DNA of 64,000 nt from Chromatiales bacterium. Lineage in GTDB: Bacteria; Pseudomonadota; Gammaproteobacteria; Chromatiales; Chromatiaceae. Position numbers and translations under genes: made by a program. Positions 8,917 to 18,242 of the stretch are shown here, piece after piece. Each line of letters starts with the position of its first letter. Positions within the stretch are counted from its first letter, which is position 1. The notes under the pieces were generated by a model. It did not search any database, was not told where the DNA came from, and saw only the letters and a list, made by a program, of their open reading frames with translations. The stretch is from positions 1-64,000 of the forward strand of contig JAKRWE010000001.1 of NCBI GenBank assembly GCA_024712425.1, read 5' to 3'.

Positions 8917-11589
8917 ACGTGCATCCAAGGCGGTGAGCGCGTCGCTCGACTTTGCCTTCTTTCAATTCCTCTGGCAGTTCTATCAGGCAAACCGGGGCAC
9001 GATCCGAACGCACTACAAGGAGCTGACCCGTAAGTTCCTCGACTTCAACAACCCAGAGAAAACCCCCCCCAAAGCCTTTCTGCGCCAGCCGCAGTACGAG
9101 GCTCTGGAAATCTACGTCTTTCTCAAGGAGTTCCTGGGCAACGCCAAGGTCGAGGAGATATTTCAAGCCTGGTTTGAGAAGAAAGGCCGCTTCGCCGGTC
9201 GCGCAGAAGGTGGCCTGATCGGAAATACCCATCAGGCGGACCTGCTAGACCAGGTCACGCAGGATCAGTACAAGGCTGTGTTTGCGGCGATGCGAAAAAA
9301 TTCGCGTGCCTACCCAAACTACATCTTCGCGCTGACGATGGGAACGGGCAAAACCATCCTCATGGCGACCTGCATCTTCTACGAGTTCCTGCTAGGCAAT
9401 AAATTCGATAAGGATCTCCGCTACTGTCACAACGCGCTGGTGTTCGCACCGGACAAAACGGTGCTGCAGTCGCTGAAGGAAATCGAGTCCTTCGACCTGA
9501 CCCGCGTGGTGCCGCCGGAGTATGTTAACTTCCTGACCACTCACCTGCGCTTCCACTATCTTGAGGATGCAGGCACTTCGCTAGACACGCTGGATGGTTC
9601 GCGTTTCAACGTCATCGTCTCGAACACGCAGAAGATCATCCTCAAGCGAAAACGCAAGGAGAAGACTAGCGTTGATAGGTTGTTCGGTGCTGTCGGTGAC
9701 ACCTTAGAAGTCTCCGGTGTCTATGCCGCCGCCGCCGATCTCTACGACTTCGATCAGCCAGAAAAAGAAGGTGAATTGACCACCAACCAGCGTTTTGAGA
9801 AGTTACGTCGCCTGGAACAGTTGGGCATTTACGTGGACGAGGCGCACCACTCCTTCGGCAAGGCGTTGGCAAAGGACATGGGTGTTGGAGCAAAGATAAC
9901 CGACACCAGTCTGCGCACCACCATCGACATCCTCGCCGCCAGCCTGAACGCGGCCGGCACGCGGGTGGTGGCCTGCTACAACTACACCGGCACGCCCTAT
10001 GTGGGACGCGAGGTGTTGCCCGAGGTGGTCTATGCCTATGGCCTGAAGGAAGCCATCGACAATGGCTTCCTCAAGAAGGTGACCCTGCACGGCTACGCCA
10101 ACACCCGCACAGACGAGTTTGTCGACATCGCCATCGAGACCTTCCTCAAGGAAACGGGTGACTTGTGACCGGAAGGCTGCTTCCCAAGCTGGCCTTCTTC
10201 GCCGCCACCATCGATGAACTGACCGGCGAGTTGAAACCGGCCGTGGAGCGCACGCTGCTCAAACACGGCATCCCCACCTCGCACATCTTGGTCAACGTGG
10301 GGGACCCCAAGCTCACCACCAACGACGACATCCGCGAGTTCAACCGCCTAGACACTGAATCGTCGGAAAACAATTCATCCTGCTGGTCAACAAAGGCCGT
10401 GAAGGCTGGAACTGCCGGTCGCTTTTCGGCGTGGGACTGTTCCGCGAACCCAAGTCCAAGGTCTTCGTGCTGCAGGCCACGATGCGCTGCCTGCGCGCCA
10501 TCGGTCAGGCTCAGCACACTGGGCGTGTCTTCCTCTCGGACGACAACCTGAACACGCTGAACGATGAGCTGCAGCAGAACTTCCGCATCAGCGCCGACGA
10601 GCTGCAGAAAACCGCCAAAGACAAGGAGCGGGTCGAAGTGCGCGTGGTCGAGCCGCCGGTCAAGATCAAGCTGGTGCGTGTGCGCAAGCAGTACCAGATG
10701 CGTGAAAAGCAGGTGGTGACCGGCCAAGCGTTGATGCCCGAACGGGCTGACCCACAGAAGTGGGGGGGAGCTGGTCGAGAAATACCGCCTGATCGAAACC
10801 CAGCAGGACAGCCTGACCGCCGCCGACGCGGCGGGCGCTTCCGGAAGCCGCACCTTTGATCTGACGGCGCGCCGGGAAAAGCAAACGTTCTCACGGCTGT
10901 CATTGGTGGCCGAGGTATCGCGCTACCTCAATCGCAGCCCGCTAGAAATCGAAGATCTGCTCGACGCGACCAAAGAAGGTGCCGACGCACTCGTGGCCAT
11001 GACCAATGAGTTCAACGAGCTGCTTTACGACGAGATTATCCCACGCCTGTTCCGCCAGCTCTACGAACTCGACGAATCGCAGCAGACCGAGGAGCACGAG
11101 GTCGAGTTGATCAAGATACCTCCCAACGGTCACTACGAGGTATCGGCTGCGAAGGACAAGATCGTTCGGATGAACGACCGGCAGATCAAAGACGAAGAGC
11201 GCGCCAAGAGTTTCCACCTCGACACTTATTGCTTCGACTCGGGCTCGGAGAAGTGGTTGTTCTGGGACCTCCTTCGCGAGCGCCGGGTAAAGAAGATCTA
11301 CTTCACCGGGATGCTGACCCACGGCCAGTCTGACTTTTTCATACAGTACATCGACCCAGATTCGCGCACAGTGCGCAGCTACTACCCAGATTTCATCTTT
11401 CAGCGCGAAGAGCCGGATGGCAGCGTGAAATACGTCATCGTCGAGGTGAAGGCTGACAACCAGATTGAAGACGCTGTTGTCCAGGCCAAAAGTGACTTTG
11501 CACAGCAGATCGCCGTGGCCAGTGGAATGGAGTACCGAATTCTCAAGTCGTCGGATGCGGACAAGCGGCATTTCCGGGTGTTGTTGTGA
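8906..11589 (+). pseudogene. Type III restriction Res-like helicase-nuclease, three frameshifts
   Basis: Joined across frames this is about 890 residues. The superfamily 2 helicase core has Walker A TMGTGKT (near 145), Walker B VDEAHHSFG, motif III NYTGTPYV and a late REGWNC box. The C-terminus holds a PD-(D/E)XK nuclease, YYPDFIF followed by YVIVEVKAD. Breaks occur near 10160, near 10370 (one A missing in an A run) and near 10762 (one extra G in a seven-G run). The ATG at 8906 overlaps the methyltransferase stop. With Mod it would form a type III-like restriction-modification complex, here linked to a UvrD-nuclease and a sacsin-like ATPase. Homopolymer sites make sequencing error a real alternative to decay. 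Confidence 0.85.
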
Positions 11590-11602
11590 AGTGGGATGTT
11601 AA

Positions 11603-11646
11603 GGAAACCCTGATAAGAGCAATCCTTGGCTTTTGTCAGGGTTTCC
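11603..11646. repeat. Inverted repeat, terminator or IS end
   Basis: GGAAACCCTGA (11603-11613) pairs exactly with TCAGGGTTTCC (11636-11646) across a 22-base loop. It lies 14 bases after the Res stop, so it may be the operon terminator, although no T-run follows. It could also be a mobile-element end, because a short truncated-looking ORF follows. Confidence 0.4.
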
Positions 11647-11667
11647 CCAAGGGTTGAGGATGAGTTA

Positions 11668-11793
11668 ATGCGCAAGAACGGCCAGATGGATTTCACGAAT
11701 GTGGAGCTGACGCTGAAGAAGAGCGGACCCGTCGAGAATGATTTTTGGCACAGTTGGATGAACTCGTCCCATGTGCTGATCTGCTGGCTGTGA
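11668..11793 (+). CDS. Short hypothetical ORF, possibly a truncated gene
   Basis: An ATG at 11668 opens a 41-residue frame starting MRKNGQMDFTNVELTLKK. It looks like the first part of a longer protein, perhaps a transposase, cut off before the prophage lysis genes. I do not recognise it. The stretch 11794-11863 after it holds no gene. This is the join between the defence module and the prophage. Confidence 0.25.
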   Translation: MRKNGQMDFTNVELTLKKSGPVENDFWHSWMNSSHVLICWL

Positions 11794-11863
11794 TTGCCCC
11801 CCTGAATTCAGGCACGGTAAACACAACTGAATAAAAGCTCTTGTCAACATCAGACAGGAGAAG

Positions 11864-12775
11864 CTATGCGTTAAGGACATATAGACTTGCTTCTTCGTAT
11901 CTCCTTTTTGTGAGTCCAGCGAGTTTTCTGCCACCGGCCCACACCCACCGCATAAACTCCCGTGGCACCTGGGCATGCTCCTCCCGGTTCACCTTCCGCC
12001 GTAGAGTAGATCTCTGAAGTGCCCCGGTACCAAGGTTGAAGGTGAACGAAACAAGGGTATCGAACTGCCCATCAGTCAGGGGCACGTTAATCAGCCGCAG
12101 CACGCCCCGCTCGGCCCAGCGCACGTCCCTTTGCAGAAGTACCTCCGCCTCTTGCTCATTGATGCCATCCTCGAACCGTTCCCGCTCCTCCTCCCGCACC
12201 ACATGGCCATAGCCGATGGTCGGGTAGCCAGCCGGGCAGATGTAGATCATGGGACTGAACCCCTCGAACCGCTTGATGAGGTCCAGCCCCTCCTGGGTGA
12301 TGTGGCGCATGTCACTTGCCCGCGCCTTGGCCAAGGCGCGCTGGCCGAACCAGAAGCTCATGACAGCCGCAAACAGGGCCTGGGTCTCCGGGTCCCAGAT
12401 CCGGGGCAAGGCGATGGTGAACGCGAGGCCCTCGTCGGCTATCAGAACATACAGGGCGCTGAGCTTCACGGCCGTGAACAGCAGGAAGAAGGCGTAGGTG
12501 ATCACCGGGCGCACGGAGGCACGCAGGCCGTCCACCCATTTGACGCCCGAAGGCTTGCTGTCGTGACGGTAAAGGGCCTTGCTCTCGGCGATGTCTGCCT
12601 CGACGGCGATCTCCTCCAGACGCTGGGTATGGCCCAGCCGCATCTGCTCCATCTGGCGGTCGAGAATGGCCAGTTCGTGCTTGCGGTCCTGGTGGTCCTG
12701 CCAGAGTCTGAGCAGGTCGGGAAAGGCGCTGGAGATGAACCCCAACAGGCTGCCAAGTAGCGTCAGCATGGTCAC
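11864..12775 (-). CDS. Holin-lysozyme fusion (3TM holin plus T4-type endolysin)
   Basis: One 303-residue frame joins two lysis functions. Residues 1-150 look like a 3TM-type phage holin: a hydrophobic N-terminus, a charged coiled segment and two membrane segments (ITYAFFLLFTAVKLSALYVL and ALFAAVMSFWFG). From MRHITQEGLDL (near 159) the rest is a GH24 lysozyme with the catalytic Glu in FEGFSP and the GYPTIGYGH motif. These are normally two adjacent genes, so a small indel at the junction may have fused them. Start: GTG at 12775, overlapping the upstream stop (GTGA). It ends the late operon and should lyse the host at the end of the phage cycle. Confidence 0.85.
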   Translation of the reverse strand: MTMLTLLGSLLGFISSAFPDLLRLWQDHQDRKHELAILDRQMEQMRLGHTQRLEEIAVEADIAESKALYRHDSKPSGVKWVDGLRASVRPVITYAFFLLFTAVKLSALYVLIADEGLAFTIALPRIWDPETQALFAAVMSFWFGQRALAKARASDMRHITQEGLDLIKRFEGFSPMIYICPAGYPTIGYGHVVREEERERFEDGINEQEAEVLLQRDVRWAERGVLRLINVPLTDGQFDTLVSFTFNLGTGALQRSTLRRKVNREEHAQVPREFMRWVWAGGRKLAGLTKRRYEEASLYVLNA

Positions 12776-13059
12776 TGTCCTCCAAAGAGCTTGAGTTTCA
12801 CGGCGGCGCCGGCCATCAGCGCAAGGATGAGGCCGGTGGTGGTGATGCGGATCAGGGTCTGCCAGGCGGTGTGCTTGGCGGTGTTGAAGGCCTCGAGCAG
12901 GCCGCGCAGCTCGCGGATGTCGCTGGCGGCGTCCTCACCATCGAGGCCGACGTCGGCCAGGGCCCGCCTGGCGCCGCGCTCGGCGGCCTGCTCGAGCAGC
13001 TTCTCGAATCCCTCGCGCGGCATGACGACCATGCCGTCTCGCATGTTGGGTGGGGTCAT
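12772..13059 (-). CDS. DUF6127-family small phage membrane protein
   Basis: This 95-residue protein starts at ATG 13059. It has a conserved MPREGFEKLLEQAAERGARRAL segment, an amphipathic helix, and a single C-terminal membrane segment (LIRITTTGLILALMAGAAV). Such proteins sit beside holins in siphovirus lysis clusters. It may tune lysis, like an antiholin or anchor, but this is only positional inference. A longer reading from 13263 has no support. It overlaps the holin start by four bases. Confidence 0.65.
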   Translation of the reverse strand: MTPPNMRDGMVVMPREGFEKLLEQAAERGARRALADVGLDGEDAASDIRELRGLLEAFNTAKHTAWQTLIRITTTGLILALMAGAAVKLKLFGGQ

Positions 13060-13123
13060 TCTTCGGTCCAGATACGACGAACCCGCCTCGAGGGCGGGTC
13101 CGGTGATGCGAATGGGAGACGGG

Positions 13124-13474
13124 TCAGATACTGATGCCCGGGCTCCAGCCTGCAGCCTTGTAGGCCGGGAGCTGGTCCTCGTCCTCGACGTAGCAGAGCC
13201 AGCCGATCCGGGGCGCGTGGAACTCCCACGTCTCGCCGATCCGGACGGCGATCTCGCCGTCACGCCCCGCCCAGGCGCCGGTCGCCCCGGCCGCCACGAT
13301 GTAGCGGTCGCCGTCGGTCGGGGTAGCCGACGGTGTGGTCAGGGACCGGCTCTTGACCGACAGGCCGACCACGGCGCCGAGGCGCTTGAGGTTGGCATCC
13401 ATCGCGGTATTCCAGCCGGACTCGCCGAGCGCCCAGCCGTAGGTGAGCCCGAGATTGGGATCGGTGTTGGCCAT
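13124..13474 (-). CDS. DUF2793-like phage tail-end protein
   Basis: This 116-residue protein begins MANTDPNLGLTYGWALGESGWNTAMDANLKRLG and contains DGDRYIVAAGATGAWAGRDGEIA, the signature of DUF2793 proteins found at the distal end of phage tails. It starts at 13474, where its ATG overlaps the previous TGA. The C-terminus (PAYKAAGWSPGISI) resembles a short tail or fibre end. It probably contributes to the tail tip or fibre. A 64-base gap follows before the DUF6127 gene. Confidence 0.65.
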   Translation of the reverse strand: MANTDPNLGLTYGWALGESGWNTAMDANLKRLGAVVGLSVKSRSLTTPSATPTDGDRYIVAAGATGAWAGRDGEIAVRIGETWEFHAPRIGWLCYVEDEDQLPAYKAAGWSPGISI

Positions 13475-13815
13475 CAGATGCCTCCGTAGTAGTTGCCGTA
13501 CTGGTAGCCGTAGCCGGCGCGGTCCACCTCGATGCGGTGCCGGTGCAGGCTGTCGAGGGCGCCGCGCTGGGCGTCGATTTCCACCGTGAGGTGGCCATTG
13601 AGCCGTCCGCCGGGCAGTGCGCTGTCGGCCACCTCCTCGGGCCAACCGTCGGTGGTCGCAGCGAGGCCTGTGCGCGTGCGCAGCAAGGTGCCCGTCTCGC
13701 CGTAGTAGTGGACGCGGTAGGTCACGCTTGGCTCGGGGCCGATGTCGCCGTCGGCCTGGGCCACCAGGTAGGCGGTCTGCTGGGTGCGGTCGCGGTGGGA
13801 CCAGGCGAGCGTCAC
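13474..13815 (-). CDS. Hypothetical tail-associated protein
   Basis: This 113-residue beta-rich protein starts MTLAWSHRDRTQQTAYLVAQ and has a Tyr/Gly-rich end (GYGYQYGNYYGGI). The fold looks like a single fibronectin- or Ig-like domain (RVHYYGETGTLLRTRTGL), as in accessory domains of tail-tip proteins. It overlaps the tail-tip gene by four bases upstream and the DUF2793 gene downstream, so the three are made together. It may be a split-off C-terminal domain of the tip protein. No specific function is visible. Confidence 0.6.
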   Translation of the reverse strand: MTLAWSHRDRTQQTAYLVAQADGDIGPEPSVTYRVHYYGETGTLLRTRTGLAATTDGWPEEVADSALPGGRLNGHLTVEIDAQRGALDSLHRHRIEVDRAGYGYQYGNYYGGI

Positions 13816-15731
13816 GGGCCCACGATGGCGGCCGGATACGCCGTGCCGTTGATGCGCACGTTGCCCGGCGGGAACGGCAGGCCCTGCCGGCCCATAAGGT
13901 TGAGGGTCGGCCCGCCGGTCACCGCGACCTTGTTGCCCACGTCCGTCACGGTGTGAGGCTCGAGCCAGACTCCGATGCTGGTCGCCGGGGCGCGAACGGT
14001 GCCGTCATACCCAGGCGAGGGCCCGGCGCCGATCAGCCAGGTGCCGGCCGTATGCGCTACGGGTACGGTATCGAGCACCGCCCGTTGCAAGGTGACGGTG
14101 CCGGCGGTCTCGTCCACCGCGAGCACTCCGACCGCCTCGACGGCTTGGCCTGCGGTGGTGACCAGCCAGGCGTAGTCGCAATCGGCGAACAGGGCGGCGT
14201 CGGTCAGATCGGTGACCGCTACCATGACGTCATCCACGGCTTGGGGCAGATCGGCGCCCAGGCGGGCGGCCGGGCTGTAGCCGGCGGTATTGCGATATTC
14301 GGCCGTGCCCGTGGTGTCGCCTGTGTAGAGCCGCCACTCGCTCTGGGCCTGTCCGTTTCTTACCGCCAGCGCGGCGACGTAGGTATCGGTGTCCTCCACC
14401 ACGCCAAGTTCCGCGCGGCTCAGGGTGTGGGCCAGATCCCAGTATGTGGCCTCGTTCGCCACGCTCATCGCCGGTGCCCGGGCCGAGGTGTCGTCCGGCA
14501 CCCAGTTGGTGTCGTTGTCGCCGATGATGGCGTTCTGCCCCAGTGCGAAGACGTCCTCCACGCAGGTGATCGTCATGCTGTGATCGGTATGATCACCCAG
14601 GTCGATGGCGCCTACCCGCAGCACCATCTCGGCGATGCCCAGTTCCGGCCAGTCGAGTACGATCACGTCCCCCGGCAGGGGCTGACCGGAAGCGGAACTG
14701 TCGCCCCGCGGGTTGATCTTCAGCTTGACCCGGGCCAGTGGTATCGAGAGCGAGCGCAGGTCGCGCAGCGCCACCCTGGCGGCCAGGGCGTCGTCGGTGA
14801 TGCCCGGATAGTCCCGCTTTTCTGCCACCACGCCGCCCTGGGCCTCGATGTTGGCGAGGTTGTGGACGGTGAGCGACTTGGGCTTGCCGGTGTCCCGGTC
14901 GGTGTAGTTGACAGTCAGCTCGTTGACCGTCTCCGCCCAGTCGGGCCGCTCGAAGGATTCCAGTGCGATGATGTTGTGCGGCCCGAAGTGGCGCGCGTTC
15001 CACAGGTCCGGCTCGCGGATCAGGCGCAGGGTGAACCGCCCGCTGGCGTCGATGACCAGCACCCCGCCGATGTGGTCGAGCACCTGCTGCACGAACTGCT
15101 CGATGGGCGACTGGCGGGTCCAGAGCAGGTTCAGCCCGAAGCCCTCGTTGTAAAGCGTCCACGAGGCGGACGAGAAGCTGCCCGTGTCGATCATCGAGGG
15201 CGCATAACCCATTCCCCAGCGGGTGTCGGTCAGGCAGGCGTAGAGGATGGCCGCCGGGTTCATGCCGTTGGCGAGCTGCACCTGGTAGCTGCTGAACGGA
15301 CTGGGCGCGGCCGGATCCCAGCCCGATAGAAACCGCCGTACCCGGGCCGCGATGGGCTTGAGGTAGGGGTTGTTGGCGGCCAGATAGCACTTGCGCAGCA
15401 CCAGCCCCGCCACGCCGCGGAAAGCCGGCACGGTGCCGCCGCCGGCCATGCGGGACTGCAGGTAGTCGTTGGCCGTCTGGGTCGCCTCGCCCAGCAGGAC
15501 GTCGATGGCACCGCTGATCCCGCCCTCGCGCTTCTCGCCGCCGAACAGGTTGGGCCGGTCGACCTGCAAGCGTTTCGGATTGCTGCCCGCCACGCTGCCG
15601 CTCCAGAAGCTGCGCCCCTGCATGCGCAGCTGGGTGATGTCGTCCACCGGACCGTGGCAGAGCACCAGGTGCATGCCCATGTAGTAGCGGTAGCCGACGA
15701 TCTGGCGGCTGCCGCCGCTGCTACCGCCCAT
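13812..15731 (-). CDS. Phage tail tip / host-specificity protein (GpJ-like core)
   Basis: This intact protein has 639 residues. The Gly/Ser-rich start (MGGSSGGSRQIVGYRYYMGMHLVLCHGPVDDI) and the middle part (FVQQVLDHIGGVLVIDASGRFTLRLIR) fit the tail-hub domain of lambda J and gene-transfer-agent tip proteins. The C-terminal third contains repeated beta domains (TAGTVTLQRAVLDTVPVAHTAG). It should form the distal tail hub and take part in host contact. It follows the small tail-assembly genes directly, as expected for tip genes. It could be named baseplate hub or tip attachment protein. Confidence 0.75.
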   Translation of the reverse strand: MGGSSGGSRQIVGYRYYMGMHLVLCHGPVDDITQLRMQGRSFWSGSVAGSNPKRLQVDRPNLFGGEKREGGISGAIDVLLGEATQTANDYLQSRMAGGGTVPAFRGVAGLVLRKCYLAANNPYLKPIAARVRRFLSGWDPAAPSPFSSYQVQLANGMNPAAILYACLTDTRWGMGYAPSMIDTGSFSSASWTLYNEGFGLNLLWTRQSPIEQFVQQVLDHIGGVLVIDASGRFTLRLIREPDLWNARHFGPHNIIALESFERPDWAETVNELTVNYTDRDTGKPKSLTVHNLANIEAQGGVVAEKRDYPGITDDALAARVALRDLRSLSIPLARVKLKINPRGDSSASGQPLPGDVIVLDWPELGIAEMVLRVGAIDLGDHTDHSMTITCVEDVFALGQNAIIGDNDTNWVPDDTSARAPAMSVANEATYWDLAHTLSRAELGVVEDTDTYVAALAVRNGQAQSEWRLYTGDTTGTAEYRNTAGYSPAARLGADLPQAVDDVMVAVTDLTDAALFADCDYAWLVTTAGQAVEAVGVLAVDETAGTVTLQRAVLDTVPVAHTAGTWLIGAGPSPGYDGTVRAPATSIGVWLEPHTVTDVGNKVAVTGGPTLNLMGRQGLPFPPGNVRINGTAYPAAIVGP

Positions 15732-15921
15732 CGCGCCTCCTGCGGGCCTGCTCCACCGCGCGTGCCGCCATGGCGTCGCGGGTCTCGATCAGGCGGGCGG
15801 CCTCCACGCCTTCTTTCAGGAACCGGTGCCAGTCGATGCCGTGGCGCTTGCACCAGAGCCGCGCGCCGGGGATGCAGAGGCCGGCGAGGCGCACGTCCTC
15901 GATGGTCACGATCAGGCTCAC
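15721..15921 (-). CDS. Small conserved tail-cluster protein
   Basis: This 66-residue basic protein (MSLIVTIEDVRLAGLCIPGARLWCKRHGIDWHRF) is typical of short genes just before the tail-tip gene. It overlaps the tip gene start by 11 bases and the previous gene by four, so it is translationally coupled. Its helical C-terminus is rich in Arg and Ala. It may act in tail-tip assembly, but there is no direct evidence. Confidence 0.6.
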   Translation of the reverse strand: MSLIVTIEDVRLAGLCIPGARLWCKRHGIDWHRFLKEGVEAARLIETRDAMAARAVEQARRRRDGR

Positions 15922-16151
15922 TTCTTGCCGCCCCCGCCGGAGTAGATGGGCTGTGCCTCGCTGTCGCCGTACCAGACCACGTTGGGCGCCTCGATCAGCA
16001 CCTCACCGAACACTACCGGGATGGGCACGCCTTCCTCGGCCACCGGGGCGCTGAAGTCGCTGGCGGGTTTGGTGTTCTCGACCCGCGGCTTGGGCGTGAG
16101 CGCGATCTGGATCAGCGCCGAGACAACGAACAGGACCAGCTGTACCCACAT
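15918..16151 (-). CDS. Small tail-assembly protein with N-terminal membrane segment
   Basis: This 77-residue protein opens with a hydrophobic helix (MWVQLVLFVVSALIQIAL) followed by TPKPRVENTKPAS and VPIPVVFGEVLI. The end is Gly/Lys rich. The pattern VPIPVVFGEV with an N-terminal helix is found in short proteins next to GpJ-like tail tips. It probably participates in tip assembly or anchoring. Confidence in coding is good because it overlaps its downstream neighbour by ATGA. Confidence 0.6.
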   Translation of the reverse strand: MWVQLVLFVVSALIQIALTPKPRVENTKPASDFSAPVAEEGVPIPVVFGEVLIEAPNVVWYGDSEAQPIYSGGGGKK

Positions 16152-16161
16152 GCGATCTTCC

Positions 16162-17001
16162 TCAGTAGGCGCTTTCGTTGAATGGATTCTTGCGCGGAAT
16201 CCACGGAAAACCGCCGAAGTTGTCGGCGTTGCTGAAGCGGCTCTGGCAGGTCTGCAGGGTGTGGTCGCGGCCGGCGTAGAGGCTCACCGTCTCACCGACC
16301 TGCAAGGGGGCGGGATAGATCGGCGTGATGCCCGAGCCATAGTAGTCGTTGCCCTCGATCATGTGCCGGGTACCATCGGCGCATTCGAGATACCCGCCCG
16401 TGAAGCGGTCCGGCGGGAAACTCGCCCCCTCGAACCAGACGAAGCGGCCGTCCACCTGCGAGACGGTGAAGGATTCGGCCACTGGCGTTGCCTTGCACTC
16501 GGCGCCATAGAGGACATGGGGACAGCGCCGGGCATAGAGCCGGCGCAAGCCCAATCGCTTGAGGCTGATGCTGGCCGGCTCGCAGCGGATGCGCGCCTCC
16601 CGCTCCTCGAAGATCACCTGCAGCACCCGCCCGGTCCAGACCAGCACCCAGCCCCAGTCGCTGCCGAACCGGCGGTAGATGCTGATCCCCATGGGTTGGG
16701 GCTGCGGCGCGCCGCGGTACTCGCGCACCAGGTCCAGATCCCGTGGACAGCGCAGGTCGATCGAGCGCCGACCGACCTCCGGGCCCAGCCCGAGACTGCC
16801 CCGCGAGATGGCCGCGGGCCGGTAGGTCCGGTCGCCGTTCCAGTCCACGTTGGCCAACACCTCGCGGCTGGCCGAAGTGTAGTACCAGGCGGTGGTGCCC
16901 CGGGTGAAGCGGTAGAGCTCGGTGACGTCGTCGGTGTAGCAGTGGAAGCCGGGACCGGACGGAATCTCGCCGCCCGGCGGCCGGCCGATCAGAATCGGCA
17001 T
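16162..17001 (-). CDS. Phage tail protein of the DUF2163 / BR0599 type
   Basis: This 279-residue protein has the DUF2163-like start (YTDDVTELYRFTRGTTAWYYTSASREV) and the C-terminal BR0599 signature: RRCPHVLYGAECKA and later TCQSRFSNADNFGGFPWIP. The four spaced cysteines may bind metal. Homologues in gene-transfer agents and siphoviruses lie between the tape measure and the tail tip and help build the distal tail. It starts with MPILIGRPPGG, with only a short gap after the interrupted tail gene. Confidence 0.75.
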   Translation of the reverse strand: MPILIGRPPGGEIPSGPGFHCYTDDVTELYRFTRGTTAWYYTSASREVLANVDWNGDRTYRPAAISRGSLGLGPEVGRRSIDLRCPRDLDLVREYRGAPQPQPMGISIYRRFGSDWGWVLVWTGRVLQVIFEEREARIRCEPASISLKRLGLRRLYARRCPHVLYGAECKATPVAESFTVSQVDGRFVWFEGASFPPDRFTGGYLECADGTRHMIEGNDYYGSGITPIYPAPLQVGETVSLYAGRDHTLQTCQSRFSNADNFGGFPWIPRKNPFNESAY

Positions 17002-17016
17002 CGTCTGTGGCTCCTG

Positions 17017-18171
17017 TCAGAACGGAATGTCCCCGCCGCCACGCAGGTAGGGATGACAGCACGCCAGGGTCATGAACCGCGCGGCCACCTCCAGCACCTC
17101 ATTGGTGTGCCAGGTGAACTCCACCCGGTCCTGGTCGAGCCGGACAAAGTGCAAAGGCGTGACGGGCGTGCCCACCGGCACGTCCACGGGCAGCGGATCG
17201 GCCAGCAGCAGTCGCGCCTCGGTCTCCGACTCGGCTTCGAGCCGTGAGACGCGCACCGCCACCGGCGGCTGGGCGGTGGGACGGATCAGCAGTCCCAGCC
17301 CGGGTTCTTCCCAGTGCCAGGGCAGCCGGGCGCGGCGCAGCAGCAGATGGTCATCGCCGGCGCTTCCCGCCTGCGTCAACGCAAGGCCCCTGAACTCGTC
17401 GGGTAGCCAGACGGGGTTGAGGCGTCCGGCCAGATACTCGAACAGTCCCAGCAGCCGGTCGGTGGCCGCCTGGCCCGCCGCCAGCCAGCGGCGGCTGAGG
17501 ATGCGGGAGGGCCGATCGTCGACCCGTCGGATCCAGGGCCCGCCAAGCCGGTTGTCGATCCGTTCGATCCGCGCCTGGTACTCGATGGAAGGTTCCGGCT
17601 GCCACTGTTCGGCATCATGGATGACCGGCACGCCCTCGAGGGTCAGGTCCGGGGTGAAAGGCCATTCCCACACCCGCTCGTCGAGCCGGATCTCGACCGG
17701 CTGCGAGGTCACTGCGGCGCAGTGACGCCGGGCGGTCGTAGCGTCCGCGACCGTGCCCCGGACCAGCGGCACGAAGGTCGAACCGGCTTCCACCGGCCGG
17801 GCCAGCGGCAAATTCAGGCTGGCCTGATCCAACGCAGTATCGAAGGCGGTGACGCTCACCTGCTGCACCTCATTGTCCGGTGCCTGAATCAGCGCCGGCC
17901 CCTGGCCCCAGCTGTCCAGCGTCTCGGTCTGGGTGGCACGCATCAGCGGATCGGTCACCGCATCAAGTGGGACGGTCGTGCCGCCTGCGGCCACGTCCGC
18001 CGTCACCCGGCGGGCCACCGGCCAGACCGGAAACAGCGCCTCGCGGCCCTGGTGCCCGGTGAGCCAGGCATCCAGGCCGCTGGCGCCGGCATCCCAGGCC
18101 GTGACGAGCATCTCGAGGGCCCGACGCGGATGGCGGCGCAGGCGGATGCGCGACTCGGTGCCCTCCCCCTC
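17017..18171 (-). pseudogene. Phage tail protein, C-terminal part, cut by an IS element
   Basis: From 18111 down this frame encodes MLVTAWDAGASGLDAWLTG and continues 364 residues to a stop at 17017. Reading upstream through 18171 it stays open (EGTESRIRLRRHPRRALEM) until it meets the IS end. The matching N-terminal part is at 19830-20186. Together they make a tail protein of about 500 residues, with WEWPFTPDL and RWLAAGQAATDRLLGLFEYL. Its position before the DUF2163 gene suggests a distal tail component. The IS insertion should inactivate it, so the prophage is unlikely to make normal tails. Confidence 0.7.
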
Positions 18172-18242
18172 TGTCAGGATAGTTGTCCATTCTGTTGAAA
18201 GGGACTCTAATTGAGATCCCGAGGGGATGAGAGAGAGGAACC

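Noticed and set aside
13617-15329. 570-residue plus-strand frame opposite the tail-tip gene
   Set aside because: Composition is typical of an antisense frame in GC-rich DNA, and the opposite strand holds a coherent tail-tip protein with overlapping neighbours.
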